Origin: Pseudomonas lijiangensis
GTDB lineage: Bacteria > Pseudomonadota > Gammaproteobacteria > Pseudomonadales > Pseudomonadaceae
Length of the DNA stretch: 64,000 bases
NCBI RefSeq assembly: GCF_018968705.1
Contig: NZ_CP076668.1
Location: 1,922,001-1,986,000 of the forward strand
Reading direction: 5' to 3'
In this document: positions 39,084-47,163 of the stretch, piece by piece
Position numbering within the stretch: the first letter of the stretch is position 1
Layout of the letters: the number at the start of each line of letters is the position of its first letter
Program-made: the position numbers and the translations under genes
Notes under the pieces: generated by a model
What the model saw: the letters and a program-made list of their open reading frames with translations, nothing else
The model's database searches: none
Told to the model about the DNA's origin: nothing

Positions 39084-39415
39084 TCGCCGCCCGCTTTCCA
39101 ACGCCTTATTACGCGGTGATCTTCACGTCGTTGCGCACGCCTCAGGGGGCCGATGATTATGAAGTGGCCGCCCACAGGATGGTCGAACTGGCCAGGGAAC
39201 AACCGGGCTTTCTGGGTGTGGAGTCGGCTCGCGGTGAAGACGGCCTGGGAATCACTGTTTCCTACTGGACGGACGAGCAGGCCATCCTGGGGTGGAAGCA
39301 GCACATTGAACATGCCCGAGTGCGAGAGCAGGGACGTGCGAACTGGTATCAGGCCTGTACCACCAGAGTCTGCAAGGTCGAGCGGGACTATGCCTTTGAT
39401 GCCCAGACATACTGA
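39080..39415 (+). CDS. antibiotic biosynthesis monooxygenase (ABM) domain protein
   Basis: A 111-residue ferredoxin-like ABM protein. AHRMVELAREQPGFLGVESARG and ISYWTDEQAILGWKQHIEHA-type segments (here VSYWTDEQAILGWKQHIEH) are typical of the small heme-degrading or quinone-oxidising family. AAGGAG is present and the ATG overlaps the amidotransferase stop by four bases, so the two are translated together. The actual reaction is unknown. Confidence 0.87.
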   Translation: MIAARFPTPYYAVIFTSLRTPQGADDYEVAAHRMVELAREQPGFLGVESARGEDGLGITVSYWTDEQAILGWKQHIEHARVREQGRANWYQACTTRVCKVERDYAFDAQTY

Positions 39416-39510
39416 AACAATGATTCAGCCCTTTGGCCCTGTCTGAATCTGCGGGGATATGCCAGCATTACGTTCTTTCAGCCACAAAGCTGCTTTTGTG
39501 TGGAGCCCTC

Positions 39511-40011
39511 ATGAACGAAAAAACGGCCCAAACTGCCGTGCTGCGTATCCCCGAAGGCTTGCAGATCCCAGCCCAGGTGATCTGCCATGCCACCAGCCTG
39601 CGTCGGGCGAGCCGGCGCATCTGTCAGTTGTATGACGCGATCATGGCGCCCTGTGGATTGCGTTCGACCCAGCGTTCGATCCTGATGCAGATCGCCCGCA
39701 ATCAGGCTCTGAGCATGACCGAACTGGCCATGTTACTGGTACTGGACCGCTCGGCTCTGGCCCAGAATCTCAAGCCACTGGAGCGTGAAGGGTTTGTCGT
39801 GGTCGAGGTGGACCCTGATGACCGGCGCAGTCGCCTGGTGCGTCTGACCCAGAGCGGCGTGGACAAACTGCTGGAGTCCCAGGCCCTTTGGGAACAGGCC
39901 CAGCGTTGCTATGAGACCGCTCTGGGGGCAGAGCGGGCTCATGAGTTGCGTCAGTTGCTGGGCATGGTCCCGGTGGCCGATTATGGCGATGGCATCATCG
40001 GCGGGATGTAG
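39511..40011 (+). CDS. MarR-family transcriptional regulator
   Basis: A 166-residue winged-helix regulator. LRSTQRSILMQIARN, MTELAMLLVLDRSALAQNLKPLEREGFV (in two pieces: MTELAMLLVLDRSALAQNLK) and the wing VDPDDRRSRLVRLT are the classic MarR elements. ATG 39511 with GGAG is chosen over the longer frame from 39433. It lies behind the amidotransferase-ABM genes and may control them. Its 3' end overlaps the convergent atoE gene by 31 bp. Confidence 0.9.
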   Translation: MNEKTAQTAVLRIPEGLQIPAQVICHATSLRRASRRICQLYDAIMAPCGLRSTQRSILMQIARNQALSMTELAMLLVLDRSALAQNLKPLEREGFVVVEVDPDDRRSRLVRLTQSGVDKLLESQALWEQAQRCYETALGAERAHELRQLLGMVPVADYGDGIIGGM

Positions 40012-41405
40012 GTCAGCGTTGTGCCCAGTGCCCACAGCAATACCAGCACCAGCGGCGTATGCACCAGCAGTTGCACGAACGAGAAGCCGATCAGGTCCCG
40101 GGCCTTCAATCCCAGCACGCCCAGCAGCGGCAGCATGTAGAACGGGTTGATCAGGTTGGGCAATGCTTCGGCTGCGTTGTAGATCTGTACTGACCAGCCA
40201 AGGTGGTACTTCAGTTCATTGGCGACCTGCATCACATAGGGCGCCTCGATGATCCACTTGCCGCCACCCGACGGGATGAAGAACCCCAGTACCGCCGAAT
40301 AGATACCCATCAGCACCGCATAGGTGTCATGGGTGGCAATGCTGGTGAAAAAGGTCGAGATATGGTGCGCCAGGGTCTGTGCATCGCTGCCTTTGACTGT
40401 CGTCAGCAAGGCGGCGATGGAGCCATAGAGCGGAAACTGGATCAGCACGCCCGTGGTGGTCGGCACGGCACGGGTCACCGCATCCAGAAAGCTGCGTGGA
40501 CGCCAGTGCAGCAGTGCGCCGAGCATGATGAACAGGAAGTTATAGGTATTCAGCCCTGAAATCGCAGTAATCGCAGGTTTGGTTGAAAACTCGTTGAAGA
40601 GCCAGCCGGCCCCCAGCAACACCATCAGAATGATCAGCAACGGACTGTATTCCAGCCATTCGCCGGGGCGTGTGCGGGGCGGCAGTGGTGGCAGATTAAA
40701 GGCCGGGTCAACGCCACAGTCCTCGGCAACTTTGGCGGCATTCGGGCCGGGAGCCGTGGCGTAGGCGACGATCAGGGAAATGACCACCAGTGCTGCCAGC
40801 ATGACGCCCGACTGCCAGAGGAAAATGGTTTCGGTAAAGGGAATCACGCCCGTGATCGCCAGGATCGATGGCGGCAGGCTGCCCGGGTTGGCCTGCAGTT
40901 GTGCTGCCGAAGACGAAAGCCCAAGCGCCCAGACTGCGCCCAGCCCCAGATAGGCAGCAGCACCTGCGGCGCGATAGTCCATGCGCAGGTCGGTGCGACG
41001 GGCGAGGGCGCGCACCAGCAGGCCGCCGAATACCAGAGAAAGTCCCCAGTTCAGCAGGGAAGCCAGCATGGAAATCAGCGCCACCCAGGCCACGGCGGAG
41101 CGACCGTTTTTCGGGATGCGGGCCAGTCGATCGATCAGGCGCACCGCAGGCGGTGAGCTGGCGACCACATAGCCACCAATGACCACGAAAGCCATCTGCA
41201 TGGTGAAGGGGATCAGGCTCCAGAAGCCATCACCGAAGGCCTTGGCTGCTTCGGCCGGTCTGGCACCGATGGCCAGTGTCGCCACGGTGACGATGGCTAC
41301 CGCCAGTGCGGCAAAGACCCAGGAGTCGGGGAACCAGCGCTCGGCCCAGGCGGCACAGCGCAGGGCGAAGCGGGCCGAACGGCTTTCTTCTAGATGGGTG
41401 GACAC
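39981..41405 (-). CDS. atoE: short-chain fatty acid transporter, AtoE family
   Basis: A 474-residue inner-membrane protein of the AtoE/DUF401-like family with about twelve membrane segments. LNWGLSLVFGGLLVRALARR near 122 and FFIPSGGGKWIIEAPYV near 386 are family motifs. It likely imports short-chain acids such as acetoacetate or butyrate for the CoA-transferase encoded upstream in the same direction. The start is GTG at 41405 with GAGGA nine bases upstream. It overlaps marR tail to tail. Confidence 0.9.
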   Translation of the reverse strand: MSTHLEESRSARFALRCAAWAERWFPDSWVFAALAVAIVTVATLAIGARPAEAAKAFGDGFWSLIPFTMQMAFVVIGGYVVASSPPAVRLIDRLARIPKNGRSAVAWVALISMLASLLNWGLSLVFGGLLVRALARRTDLRMDYRAAGAAAYLGLGAVWALGLSSSAAQLQANPGSLPPSILAITGVIPFTETIFLWQSGVMLAALVVISLIVAYATAPGPNAAKVAEDCGVDPAFNLPPLPPRTRPGEWLEYSPLLIILMVLLGAGWLFNEFSTKPAITAISGLNTYNFLFIMLGALLHWRPRSFLDAVTRAVPTTTGVLIQFPLYGSIAALLTTVKGSDAQTLAHHISTFFTSIATHDTYAVLMGIYSAVLGFFIPSGGGKWIIEAPYVMQVANELKYHLGWSVQIYNAAEALPNLINPFYMLPLLGVLGLKARDLIGFSFVQLLVHTPLVLVLLWALGTTLTYIPPMMPSP

Positions 41406-41455
41406 GTGAGGTTTTCCTCTAATTATTGTTATAAGCGTCGGTCGTGCATTTCACT

Positions 41456-42112
41456 TCAAAAGGTCATTTCAACCACATCATCCGGCACGATCAGCTTGCC
41501 TGCGGTTTTGGCCACGATCTCTTCCACGCTGACTCCCGGCGCACGTTCGCGCAGGATGAAGGCACCGTTTTCGATTTCCAGATAGGCCAGGTCGGTCAGC
41601 ACCCGCCGGATACAACCGGCACCGGTCAGTGGCAGGCTGCAACGGGGTAAAAGTTTGGATTCGCCGTCCTTGGATGCATGGGTCATGGTGACGATGATGT
41701 TGTCGGCACCTGCCACCAGATCCATCGCGCCACCCATGCCCTTGACCAGCTTGCCCGGGATCATCCATGACGCGATATTGCCTTCGACATCCACTTCAAA
41801 GGCGCCGAGAACCGTGAGGTCCACATGGCCGCCACGGATCATGGCGAAGGATTCGGCCGAGGAGAAAATCGAGGCGCCGATGCGGGCGGTCACTGTCTGT
41901 TTGCCCGCATTGATCATGTCGGCATCGATGGTTTCTTCAGTGGGAAACTCGCCCATGCCCAGCAGGCCGTTTTCCGATTGCAGCATCACGTCGATGTCTT
42001 TGGGGACATAGTTGGCCACCAGCGTCGGGATACCGATGCCCAGGTTGACGTAGTAACCGTCTTTCAATTCGCGGGCGACACGTTGAGCCATTTGTTCGCG
42101 GGAAAGTGCCAT
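41456..42112 (-). CDS. 3-oxoacid CoA-transferase subunit B
   Basis: A 218-residue class-I CoA-transferase beta subunit (AtoA/ScoB type). The catalytic glutamate is in SENGLLGMG near residue 47, and GGHVDLTVLGAFEVD is conserved. With subunit A it activates a ketoacid such as acetoacetate by CoA transfer from succinyl- or acetyl-CoA. It lies between subunit A and AtoE. A thiolase usually found in such modules is missing here. A dehydrocarnitine CoA-transferase is an alternative assignment. Confidence 0.93.
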   Translation of the reverse strand: MALSREQMAQRVARELKDGYYVNLGIGIPTLVANYVPKDIDVMLQSENGLLGMGEFPTEETIDADMINAGKQTVTARIGASIFSSAESFAMIRGGHVDLTVLGAFEVDVEGNIASWMIPGKLVKGMGGAMDLVAGADNIIVTMTHASKDGESKLLPRCSLPLTGAGCIRRVLTDLAYLEIENGAFILRERAPGVSVEEIVAKTAGKLIVPDDVVEMTF

Positions 42113-42177
42113 GGTCTGAAATCTCTTTTTGGTATGTGCCGCTTCCTGTCAAGGGAAGCCCCGGAAACATGAGCGAT

Positions 42178-42879
42178 TCAGAGGTCCTTGAGCGTGCGCT
42201 TTTCAATGCGCTTCTCGAAGGTGCCCTGAATCACGCGATCGACATAAATCCCGGGGGTATGAATCTGGCTTGGGAGCAGCACGCCCGGCTCGACGATTTC
42301 CTCGACTTCGACCACCGTGATCCGGCCCGCCGTGGCGACCACCGGATTGAAGTTCTGCGCGGTATGACGATAGATGACGTTGCCGAAGTGGTCGGCTTTC
42401 CAGCCTCGCACCAGGGCGAAGTCGCCGGTAATGGCTTCTTCCAGAATGACATTGCGCCCGTTGAACTGGCGGGTTTCCTTGCCTTCGGCAACCGGGGTGC
42501 CGTAGCCGGTGGCGGTGTAGAACGCGGGGATGCCGGCACCGCCTGCGCGGAGTTTTTCTGCCAGGGTGCCCTGGGGCGTGAGTTCGACTTCCAGTTCGCC
42601 GCTGAGCAACTGCCGCTCGAACAGCGCGTTTTCGCCGACATAGGAGGAAATCATTTTTCGGATCTGGTGATCTTCCAGCAGGATGCCCAGGCCGAAACCG
42701 TCGACGCCGCAGTTGTTGGAAACCACCGTCAGGCCTTTGATGCCCATGCGCTTGATCTGCGCAATGAGGTTTTCCGGGATGCCACACAGACCGAAGCCGC
42801 CGCACAACACCGTCATGTCGTCGGTCAGGCCGGCAAGGGCCTCTTCATAGGTCGCGACACGTTTATCGAGTCCAGCCAT
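42178..42879 (-). CDS. 3-oxoacid CoA-transferase subunit A
   Basis: A 233-residue class-I CoA-transferase alpha subunit (AtoD/ScoA type). [16 protein letters not shown] near 25 is the CoA-binding glycine-rich segment, and [22 protein letters not shown] near 113 is characteristic ([15 protein letters not shown]). It is the first gene of the A-B-AtoE unit and is divergent from a LysR gene across 114 bp, the usual place for LysR control. Confidence 0.93.
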   Translation of the reverse strand: MAGLDKRVATYEEALAGLTDDMTVLCGGFGLCGIPENLIAQIKRMGIKGLTVVSNNCGVDGFGLGILLEDHQIRKMISSYVGENALFERQLLSGELEVELTPQGTLAEKLRAGGAGIPAFYTATGYGTPVAEGKETRQFNGRNVILEEAITGDFALVRGWKADHFGNVIYRHTAQNFNPVVATAGRITVVEVEEIVEPGVLLPSQIHTPGIYVDRVIQGTFEKRIEKRTLKDL

Positions 42880-42993
42880 GATGATTCGCCTTTTTTATTG
42901 TTGATCGTCAAGGACCGTTGTACTGCATCTTCTCTCTCGCTCAGTGATTTGTTAATTTTGTTTTTCTGATGAATTGATAAGAAAAGCAAATAT

Positions 42994-43902
42994 ATGAATG
43001 TCAAACAGCTTCGGGCGTTTCTGGCGGTTGCCCAATGCCTGAGCTTTGCCCAGGCCGGCGAGCGACTGCATCTGTCGCAGCCGGCCCTGAGCCTGACCAT
43101 CAAGAGCCTGGAGGATGACCTCGGCGGACAGTTGCTCACGCGCACCACGCGCACGGTCAGCCTGACTCCGGAAGGCGAAATCCTGTTGCCACTGGCGCGC
43201 CAGCTGCTGGCCGACTGGGACAACACCGAAGAACTGCTGCGCCAGCGCTTCACGCTGCAGATGGGCAAAGTGTCGGTGGCGGCGATGCCTTCGTTTGCAG
43301 GCAATCTGTTGCCGGGCGCATTGAAGGTCTTTCGCGGGCTTTACCCACGGGTCAACGTGGCGGTGCATGACGTGATCAACGAGCAGGTGGTGGAAATGGT
43401 GCGCCATCGCCGGGTCGAACTGGGGATCGGTTTCGAGCCCGAATCGAGCAATTCGCTGGTCTTCACGCCGTTTTACATGGACCGTTTTGTCGCCGTGGTC
43501 GCAGCGGATTCGCCACTGGCCCGGCGCAAGCAACTGACCTGGCACGAGCTGTTGCGCGAGGATTTCATCGCACTGCAACGCCCGTCGGCCGTGCGCCTGC
43601 TGTTGGAGGAGGCGATTGCAACGCAACACGGCAAGCTTTCGGTGGCGTTCGAGAGCCATCAGTTGTCCACCATCGGCCGCATGGTCGCCAATGGCCTGGG
43701 CGTCAGTGCAGTACCTGCGTTATGCATCCAGCAGATGCAGGAACTGGGTGCCCGCTGCATTGCTCTGGTCGAGCCGCGTATCGAAAGGCGCATTGGCCTG
43801 ATGATGCTGGCCGATCACAAACTCTCTGCAGCGGCCCATGCGCTGCGCGAGGTATTGATCCAGCACGCCGAAAAAGTCGATAGCCACTATCACGACGGAT
43901 GA
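42994..43902 (+). CDS. LysR-family regulator divergent from the CoA-transferase genes
   Basis: A 302-residue LysR protein. The N-terminal HTH is MNVKQLRAFLAVAQCLSFAQ followed by RLHLSQPALSLTIKSLE. The C-terminal periplasmic-binding-like effector domain runs from about residue 90. The gene order, with CoA-transferase subunits divergent and AtoE downstream, resembles the dehydrocarnitine/ketoacid loci controlled by LysR proteins in Pseudomonas. The ligand is unknown. Confidence 0.92.
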   Translation: MNVKQLRAFLAVAQCLSFAQAGERLHLSQPALSLTIKSLEDDLGGQLLTRTTRTVSLTPEGEILLPLARQLLADWDNTEELLRQRFTLQMGKVSVAAMPSFAGNLLPGALKVFRGLYPRVNVAVHDVINEQVVEMVRHRRVELGIGFEPESSNSLVFTPFYMDRFVAVVAADSPLARRKQLTWHELLREDFIALQRPSAVRLLLEEAIATQHGKLSVAFESHQLSTIGRMVANGLGVSAVPALCIQQMQELGARCIALVEPRIERRIGLMMLADHKLSAAAHALREVLIQHAEKVDSHYHDG

Positions 43903-43970
43903 TTTCTGCCTGAGGGAGCCGGGGATTAACCTTTGTTCATTTCCCAAAGCGAGTCAGTCTGGAGGCTCCC

Positions 43971-44252
43971 ATGAATCATATTTTTGCTCTTGGTCTTGTC
44001 GTGTTCTTCAGCGCTGTGCTGCTGGGCGGCTGCTCCACTCATCACTCGGTCGAGTTGCGTCCCTATACCGCCGAGGAAACTCATCAACTGGCACTGGAAG
44101 ACCTGAACCGCCGCGGTCTGTCGTTCGACGAGTATCAGGCGCGCAAGGCGCAACTGATGGCTGATCCGTCCATTCAACAGGTTCGCGAGTTTGATAAAAC
44201 CGGTGAAGTGAGCGTTGATCGTGGAACCTTGCTGGAAGGCGGTCGCGGCTGA
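43971..44252 (+). CDS. small lipoprotein, hypothetical
   Basis: A 93-residue protein with a lipoprotein signal: hydrophobic stretch ALGLVVFFSAVLLGGC with the lipobox LLGGC and Cys21 as the lipidation site. The mature part is short and charged and contains LNRRGLSFDEYQARKAQLM, which resembles the SHOCT-type C-terminal helix found in small membrane-anchored proteins. GGAGG lies seven bases before the ATG. No function can be assigned. Confidence 0.82.
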   Translation: MNHIFALGLVVFFSAVLLGGCSTHHSVELRPYTAEETHQLALEDLNRRGLSFDEYQARKAQLMADPSIQQVREFDKTGEVSVDRGTLLEGGRG

Positions 44253-44386
44253 AAGCGGCTTAACAATTTTACAAAAAACGATTTTTTATAAAACTGTACC
44301 GGTAAAAGTTTCCCCCACTGTCCGTGTGTTTGCAGGTGATGCTCCGCTAGGGTGAGCGCCTGACTTACCCTCTTCTGGACAGTGCG

Positions 44387-44995
44387 ATGTTCCTCTCTTT
44401 CGATCTGCTGCTGGCTTTCGCATTGTTTGCGTTTGTCGCCTCCGTGACACCAGGCCCCAACAATACGATGCTGCTGGCATCGGGGGTGAACTTCGGTTTC
44501 CAACGTACCCTCCCGCATATGGCGGGGATCAGTATCGGCTTTTTCGTGCTGATATTGTCGGTGGGCTTTGGCCTGGGCGGTCTGTTCAAGACCTGGCCTG
44601 TGCTCTACACCATTCTGCGTTATGTGGGCGCGGCCTATTTGCTGTATCTGGCCTGGAAAATCGCCACTTCGGGTCCAGCTTCAGATTCCACGGAGCAGCG
44701 CGGCGACCCCTTGGGCTTTCTCCCGGCGGCGTTGTTCCAGTGGGTCAATCCCAAGGCCTGGGTGATGGCGATTGGCGCGATCAGCACCTACACGCCGGTG
44801 GAAGGGTATTTCATCAATGTGCTGGTCATCGCGTCGGTATTCGCCCTGATCGGCTTGCCGTGCGTCTGCATCTGGGCCGGGTTCGGCAGTTTGCTGCGCA
44901 ACGTCTTGCGCGACCCTCTGAAGCTGCGGATCTTCAATGGCGTGATGGCGGTTTTGCTGGTGGTGTCGCTGTATCCGCTGGTGCTTGAGCACTAG
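44387..44995 (+). CDS. LysE/RhtB-family exporter
   Basis: A 202-residue protein with six predicted membrane segments. FVASVTPGPNNTMLLASG near residue 16 is the RhtB-family signature, and FQWVNPKAWVMAIGAISTY near 117 is also conserved. It exports amino acids or related compounds. The ribosome site is weak. A partly palindromic TACCGGTA site flanked by AAACT/AGTTT lies about 80 bp upstream and could be an operator. Confidence 0.92.
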   Translation: MFLSFDLLLAFALFAFVASVTPGPNNTMLLASGVNFGFQRTLPHMAGISIGFFVLILSVGFGLGGLFKTWPVLYTILRYVGAAYLLYLAWKIATSGPASDSTEQRGDPLGFLPAALFQWVNPKAWVMAIGAISTYTPVEGYFINVLVIASVFALIGLPCVCIWAGFGSLLRNVLRDPLKLRIFNGVMAVLLVVSLYPLVLEH

Positions 44996-45035
44996 TTTTT
45001 TGTGGGAGACTTGAAAAAGTCATTGTCTGGAGTTG

Positions 45036-45094
45036 TTCGCGAATGAATTCGCTCCCACAGGTTTTATGTGTGTAGGAGCGAATTCATTCGCGAA
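45036..45094. repeat. inverted REP doublet
   Basis: TTCGCGAATGAATTCGCTCCCACAG (left) and GTAGGAGCGAATTCATTCGCGAA (right) face each other around GTTTTATGT. It lies between the convergent lysE-type and ssuE-type genes. Confidence 0.88.
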
Positions 45095-45102
45095 GAGGGA
45101 CC

Positions 45103-45684
45103 TTACAACGCCAATTGCAAATGCCCGCCTTGCTGTTTTCTGCGCGCCTGAAGCCGATGCTGCAACCCCAGCAGGAAATGTTCCAGCCCTTCACGCAGGC
45201 GTTCGGTGAGAATTTCATCCAGCTCACCGCCCAGTTCGTTATCGCTGTAACTGATCTGGGTATCGATGGCGAAGATACCGTGCAGCACTTCCTGTGATTT
45301 CAGCGCAGAAAGCACCGGTTTGAGGGCGTAATCCACGGCCAGCATATGGGCGATGCTGCCGCCGGTGGCCAATGGCAGCACCACTTTGCCGAGCAGGGCG
45401 CGCTCGGGAAGCAGGTCCAGCAGAGTTTTGAGGGCGCCGGAGAACGAAGCCTTGTAGACCGGCGTGCCGATCAGCAGGCCGTCGGCCTGGCGGACGGCTT
45501 CGATGAAGTCCTGGACCTGAGGGCTGTCGAACTGGGCGAAGAGCAGGTCTTCGGCCTTGAAGTCACGAATGCGCAGCGTCGTGACATTGACGCCCTGGTT
45601 TTCCAGCCAGCGACTGGCATGGGCCAGAACAACGCCGGAGCGGGATTTGGGGGAGGGGCTGCCTGAAAGCGAAACGACCAACAT
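45103..45684 (-). CDS. ssuE: NAD(P)H-dependent FMN reductase, SsuE type
   Basis: A 193-residue flavodoxin-like reductase. [15 protein letters not shown] at residue 6 binds the FMN phosphate. [20 protein letters not shown] near 77 is the segment that carries the SsuE-type catalytic site. It supplies reduced FMN to sulfonate monooxygenases. The frame extends upstream to 45984, but ATG 45684 with AAGGAA gives the family start. It stands alone, not in an ssuEADCB operon, and may serve MsuD at 27436-28575. Confidence 0.9.
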   Translation of the reverse strand: MLVVSLSGSPSPKSRSGVVLAHASRWLENQGVNVTTLRIRDFKAEDLLFAQFDSPQVQDFIEAVRQADGLLIGTPVYKASFSGALKTLLDLLPERALLGKVVLPLATGGSIAHMLAVDYALKPVLSALKSQEVLHGIFAIDTQISYSDNELGGELDEILTERLREGLEHFLLGLQHRLQARRKQQGGHLQLAL

Positions 45685-45865
45685 GCTGAATTCCTTGCGA
45701 TAAGCGTAAACCTGCAAAGCAGCATGTGTGCCAGCCTCGTATTTTTCACAAGCTATTGAAAATAAAGGCTTTATTTTAAAGTCGAGTCTGGGACTGCAAA
45801 TGCCTGGTGCTGAATCGGCAGGCAAGTGCTGATCCACTGTTGCTGGGCAGACACTTTCGGCGGGC

Positions 45866-45897
45866 AAAAAAATCCCCGCACCGGTCAGTGCAGGGAT
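45866..45897 (-). terminator. rho-independent terminator of the exopolysaccharide operon
   Basis: On the minus strand ATCCCTGCAC pairs with GTGCGGGGAT around a six-base loop and is followed by a run of T (plus-strand A at 45866-45872). It begins 15 bp after the stop of the Wza-type gene. Confidence 0.9.
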
Positions 45898-45911
45898 GTT
45901 TTGTGGCGGGT

Positions 45912-47000
45912 TCAGTTGGTGAAGGCTGCGCCTGTCTGGACCACGCTGGCCGAGCCGAGCAATTGACTGATGAACCGGCTCCATCGCGTGATGTTGGCAG
46001 GTCCCACGAACACCACGTCCTGAGCCCGCAGTTCAAACTGGCCGGCCAGCAGGTAGGCGGTAGGTTTTTTGGCATTGAGGTGATAGACCGTGGACGCCGC
46101 ATTGGCCTGGTTCTCTGCACCACGAATCACATACACCGCGTCGCCATCGGCACTTTCCGGGCTCAGGCCACCGGAGCTGCCGAGGGCTTCGAGCAACGTC
46201 ACGCTGGTGGTGCCGAAGGAAATGACCTGCGGGTTACGCACTTCGCCCAACACGTAGATCTTGTTCTTGGAGTTGCTGTTGAGGTGCAGGTAGTCGCCAT
46301 CCTTGAGGAATATCTTGCTCAGTTGCGAGCCCTGCCGGTTGAGCGAGTCGATATCGATCAGGTAGTCCCGACCGTCTCGCCTGAGGCTCAGTCCCGCAAG
46401 GTTGGCATCGGTCAGATCGATACCGGCGGTGCTGACGGCCTGCACCAGGCTCAAGGGAATATTGGTGATCGATTGCGGGCCGGGGGTCTTGAATGAACCC
46501 GATAGCAGGACGCGCTGGCTGTTGTAGCGCAGCACTTTCACGTCCACCTTGACCTCGGTGTATTGCGGTGCCAGCCCCATGCGCAGTTGTTCGCGAATCT
46601 GGCTGACTGTCTTGCCCCCAGCCCTGATCCGGCCGACATAGGGGAAGAACAGCGTGCCGTCGCTCAGCACTTCCCGCGTGTTGGCGTCCAGTTGGTCCTG
46701 TGAGCCCGGTGCCGTCAGTTCGGGATGCTCGAAGACCGTGACCAGCAGAGTGTCGCCCGGGCCGACCGTATATTCAGGGGTTTTGTAATTCAGCAGCTCA
46801 GGGGGCAGAGCCACCGCATTGGAAGCGATGCGTTGTTGCTGTTGTTGCAGGCTCTGGGGAGTGATGTTGACCAATTGAGCCTTGGGACCATCCGGATCAT
46901 CAGCCGTGACGTCCTCTGAAGTCATGTGCTGGCCGGGGGCAAACACACATCCCTGCAGTATCAGACCGCAGAGCATCATAACAACCAGGTTTCTATTCAT
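45912..47000 (-). CDS. Wza-type outer-membrane polysaccharide export lipoprotein
   Basis: A 362-residue Poly_export/SLBB protein. A lipoprotein signal ([11 protein letters not shown]) gives Cys at about residue 18. The Poly_export domain starts at [19 protein letters not shown] near 75, followed by SLBB repeats with [11 protein letters not shown] and [11 protein letters not shown]. It should form the outer-membrane channel for the polymer. The ATG at 47000 with AAGGAAC replaces the longer frame. It is the last gene of the locus, separated from the transferase gene by 163 bp, and a terminator follows. Confidence 0.93.
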   Translation of the reverse strand: MNRNLVVMMLCGLILQGCVFAPGQHMTSEDVTADDPDGPKAQLVNITPQSLQQQQQRIASNAVALPPELLNYKTPEYTVGPGDTLLVTVFEHPELTAPGSQDQLDANTREVLSDGTLFFPYVGRIRAGGKTVSQIREQLRMGLAPQYTEVKVDVKVLRYNSQRVLLSGSFKTPGPQSITNIPLSLVQAVSTAGIDLTDANLAGLSLRRDGRDYLIDIDSLNRQGSQLSKIFLKDGDYLHLNSNSKNKIYVLGEVRNPQVISFGTTSVTLLEALGSSGGLSPESADGDAVYVIRGAENQANAASTVYHLNAKKPTAYLLAGQFELRAQDVVFVGPANITRWSRFISQLLGSASVVQTGAAFTN

Positions 47001-47163
47001 ATGAGAGTTCCTTGCTGACGGTGCGTCAGGCACCACGATGATTTCATTGCTTCCCTGTTCCACATGTCGCTGCGGCTTGATGTCTTGTGCGCGCACATAC
47101 CTCCCTCCGGCGTCGGGTGCCCGGAATCCTGTGTTTCGTTTGGGGTGAGGACTGTCGAGTCAG

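Noticed and set aside
33340..45094. REP arrays as CRISPR repeats
   Set aside because: The units are palindromic, occur as isolated pairs at 33340 and 45036 and have no regular spacers or cas genes.
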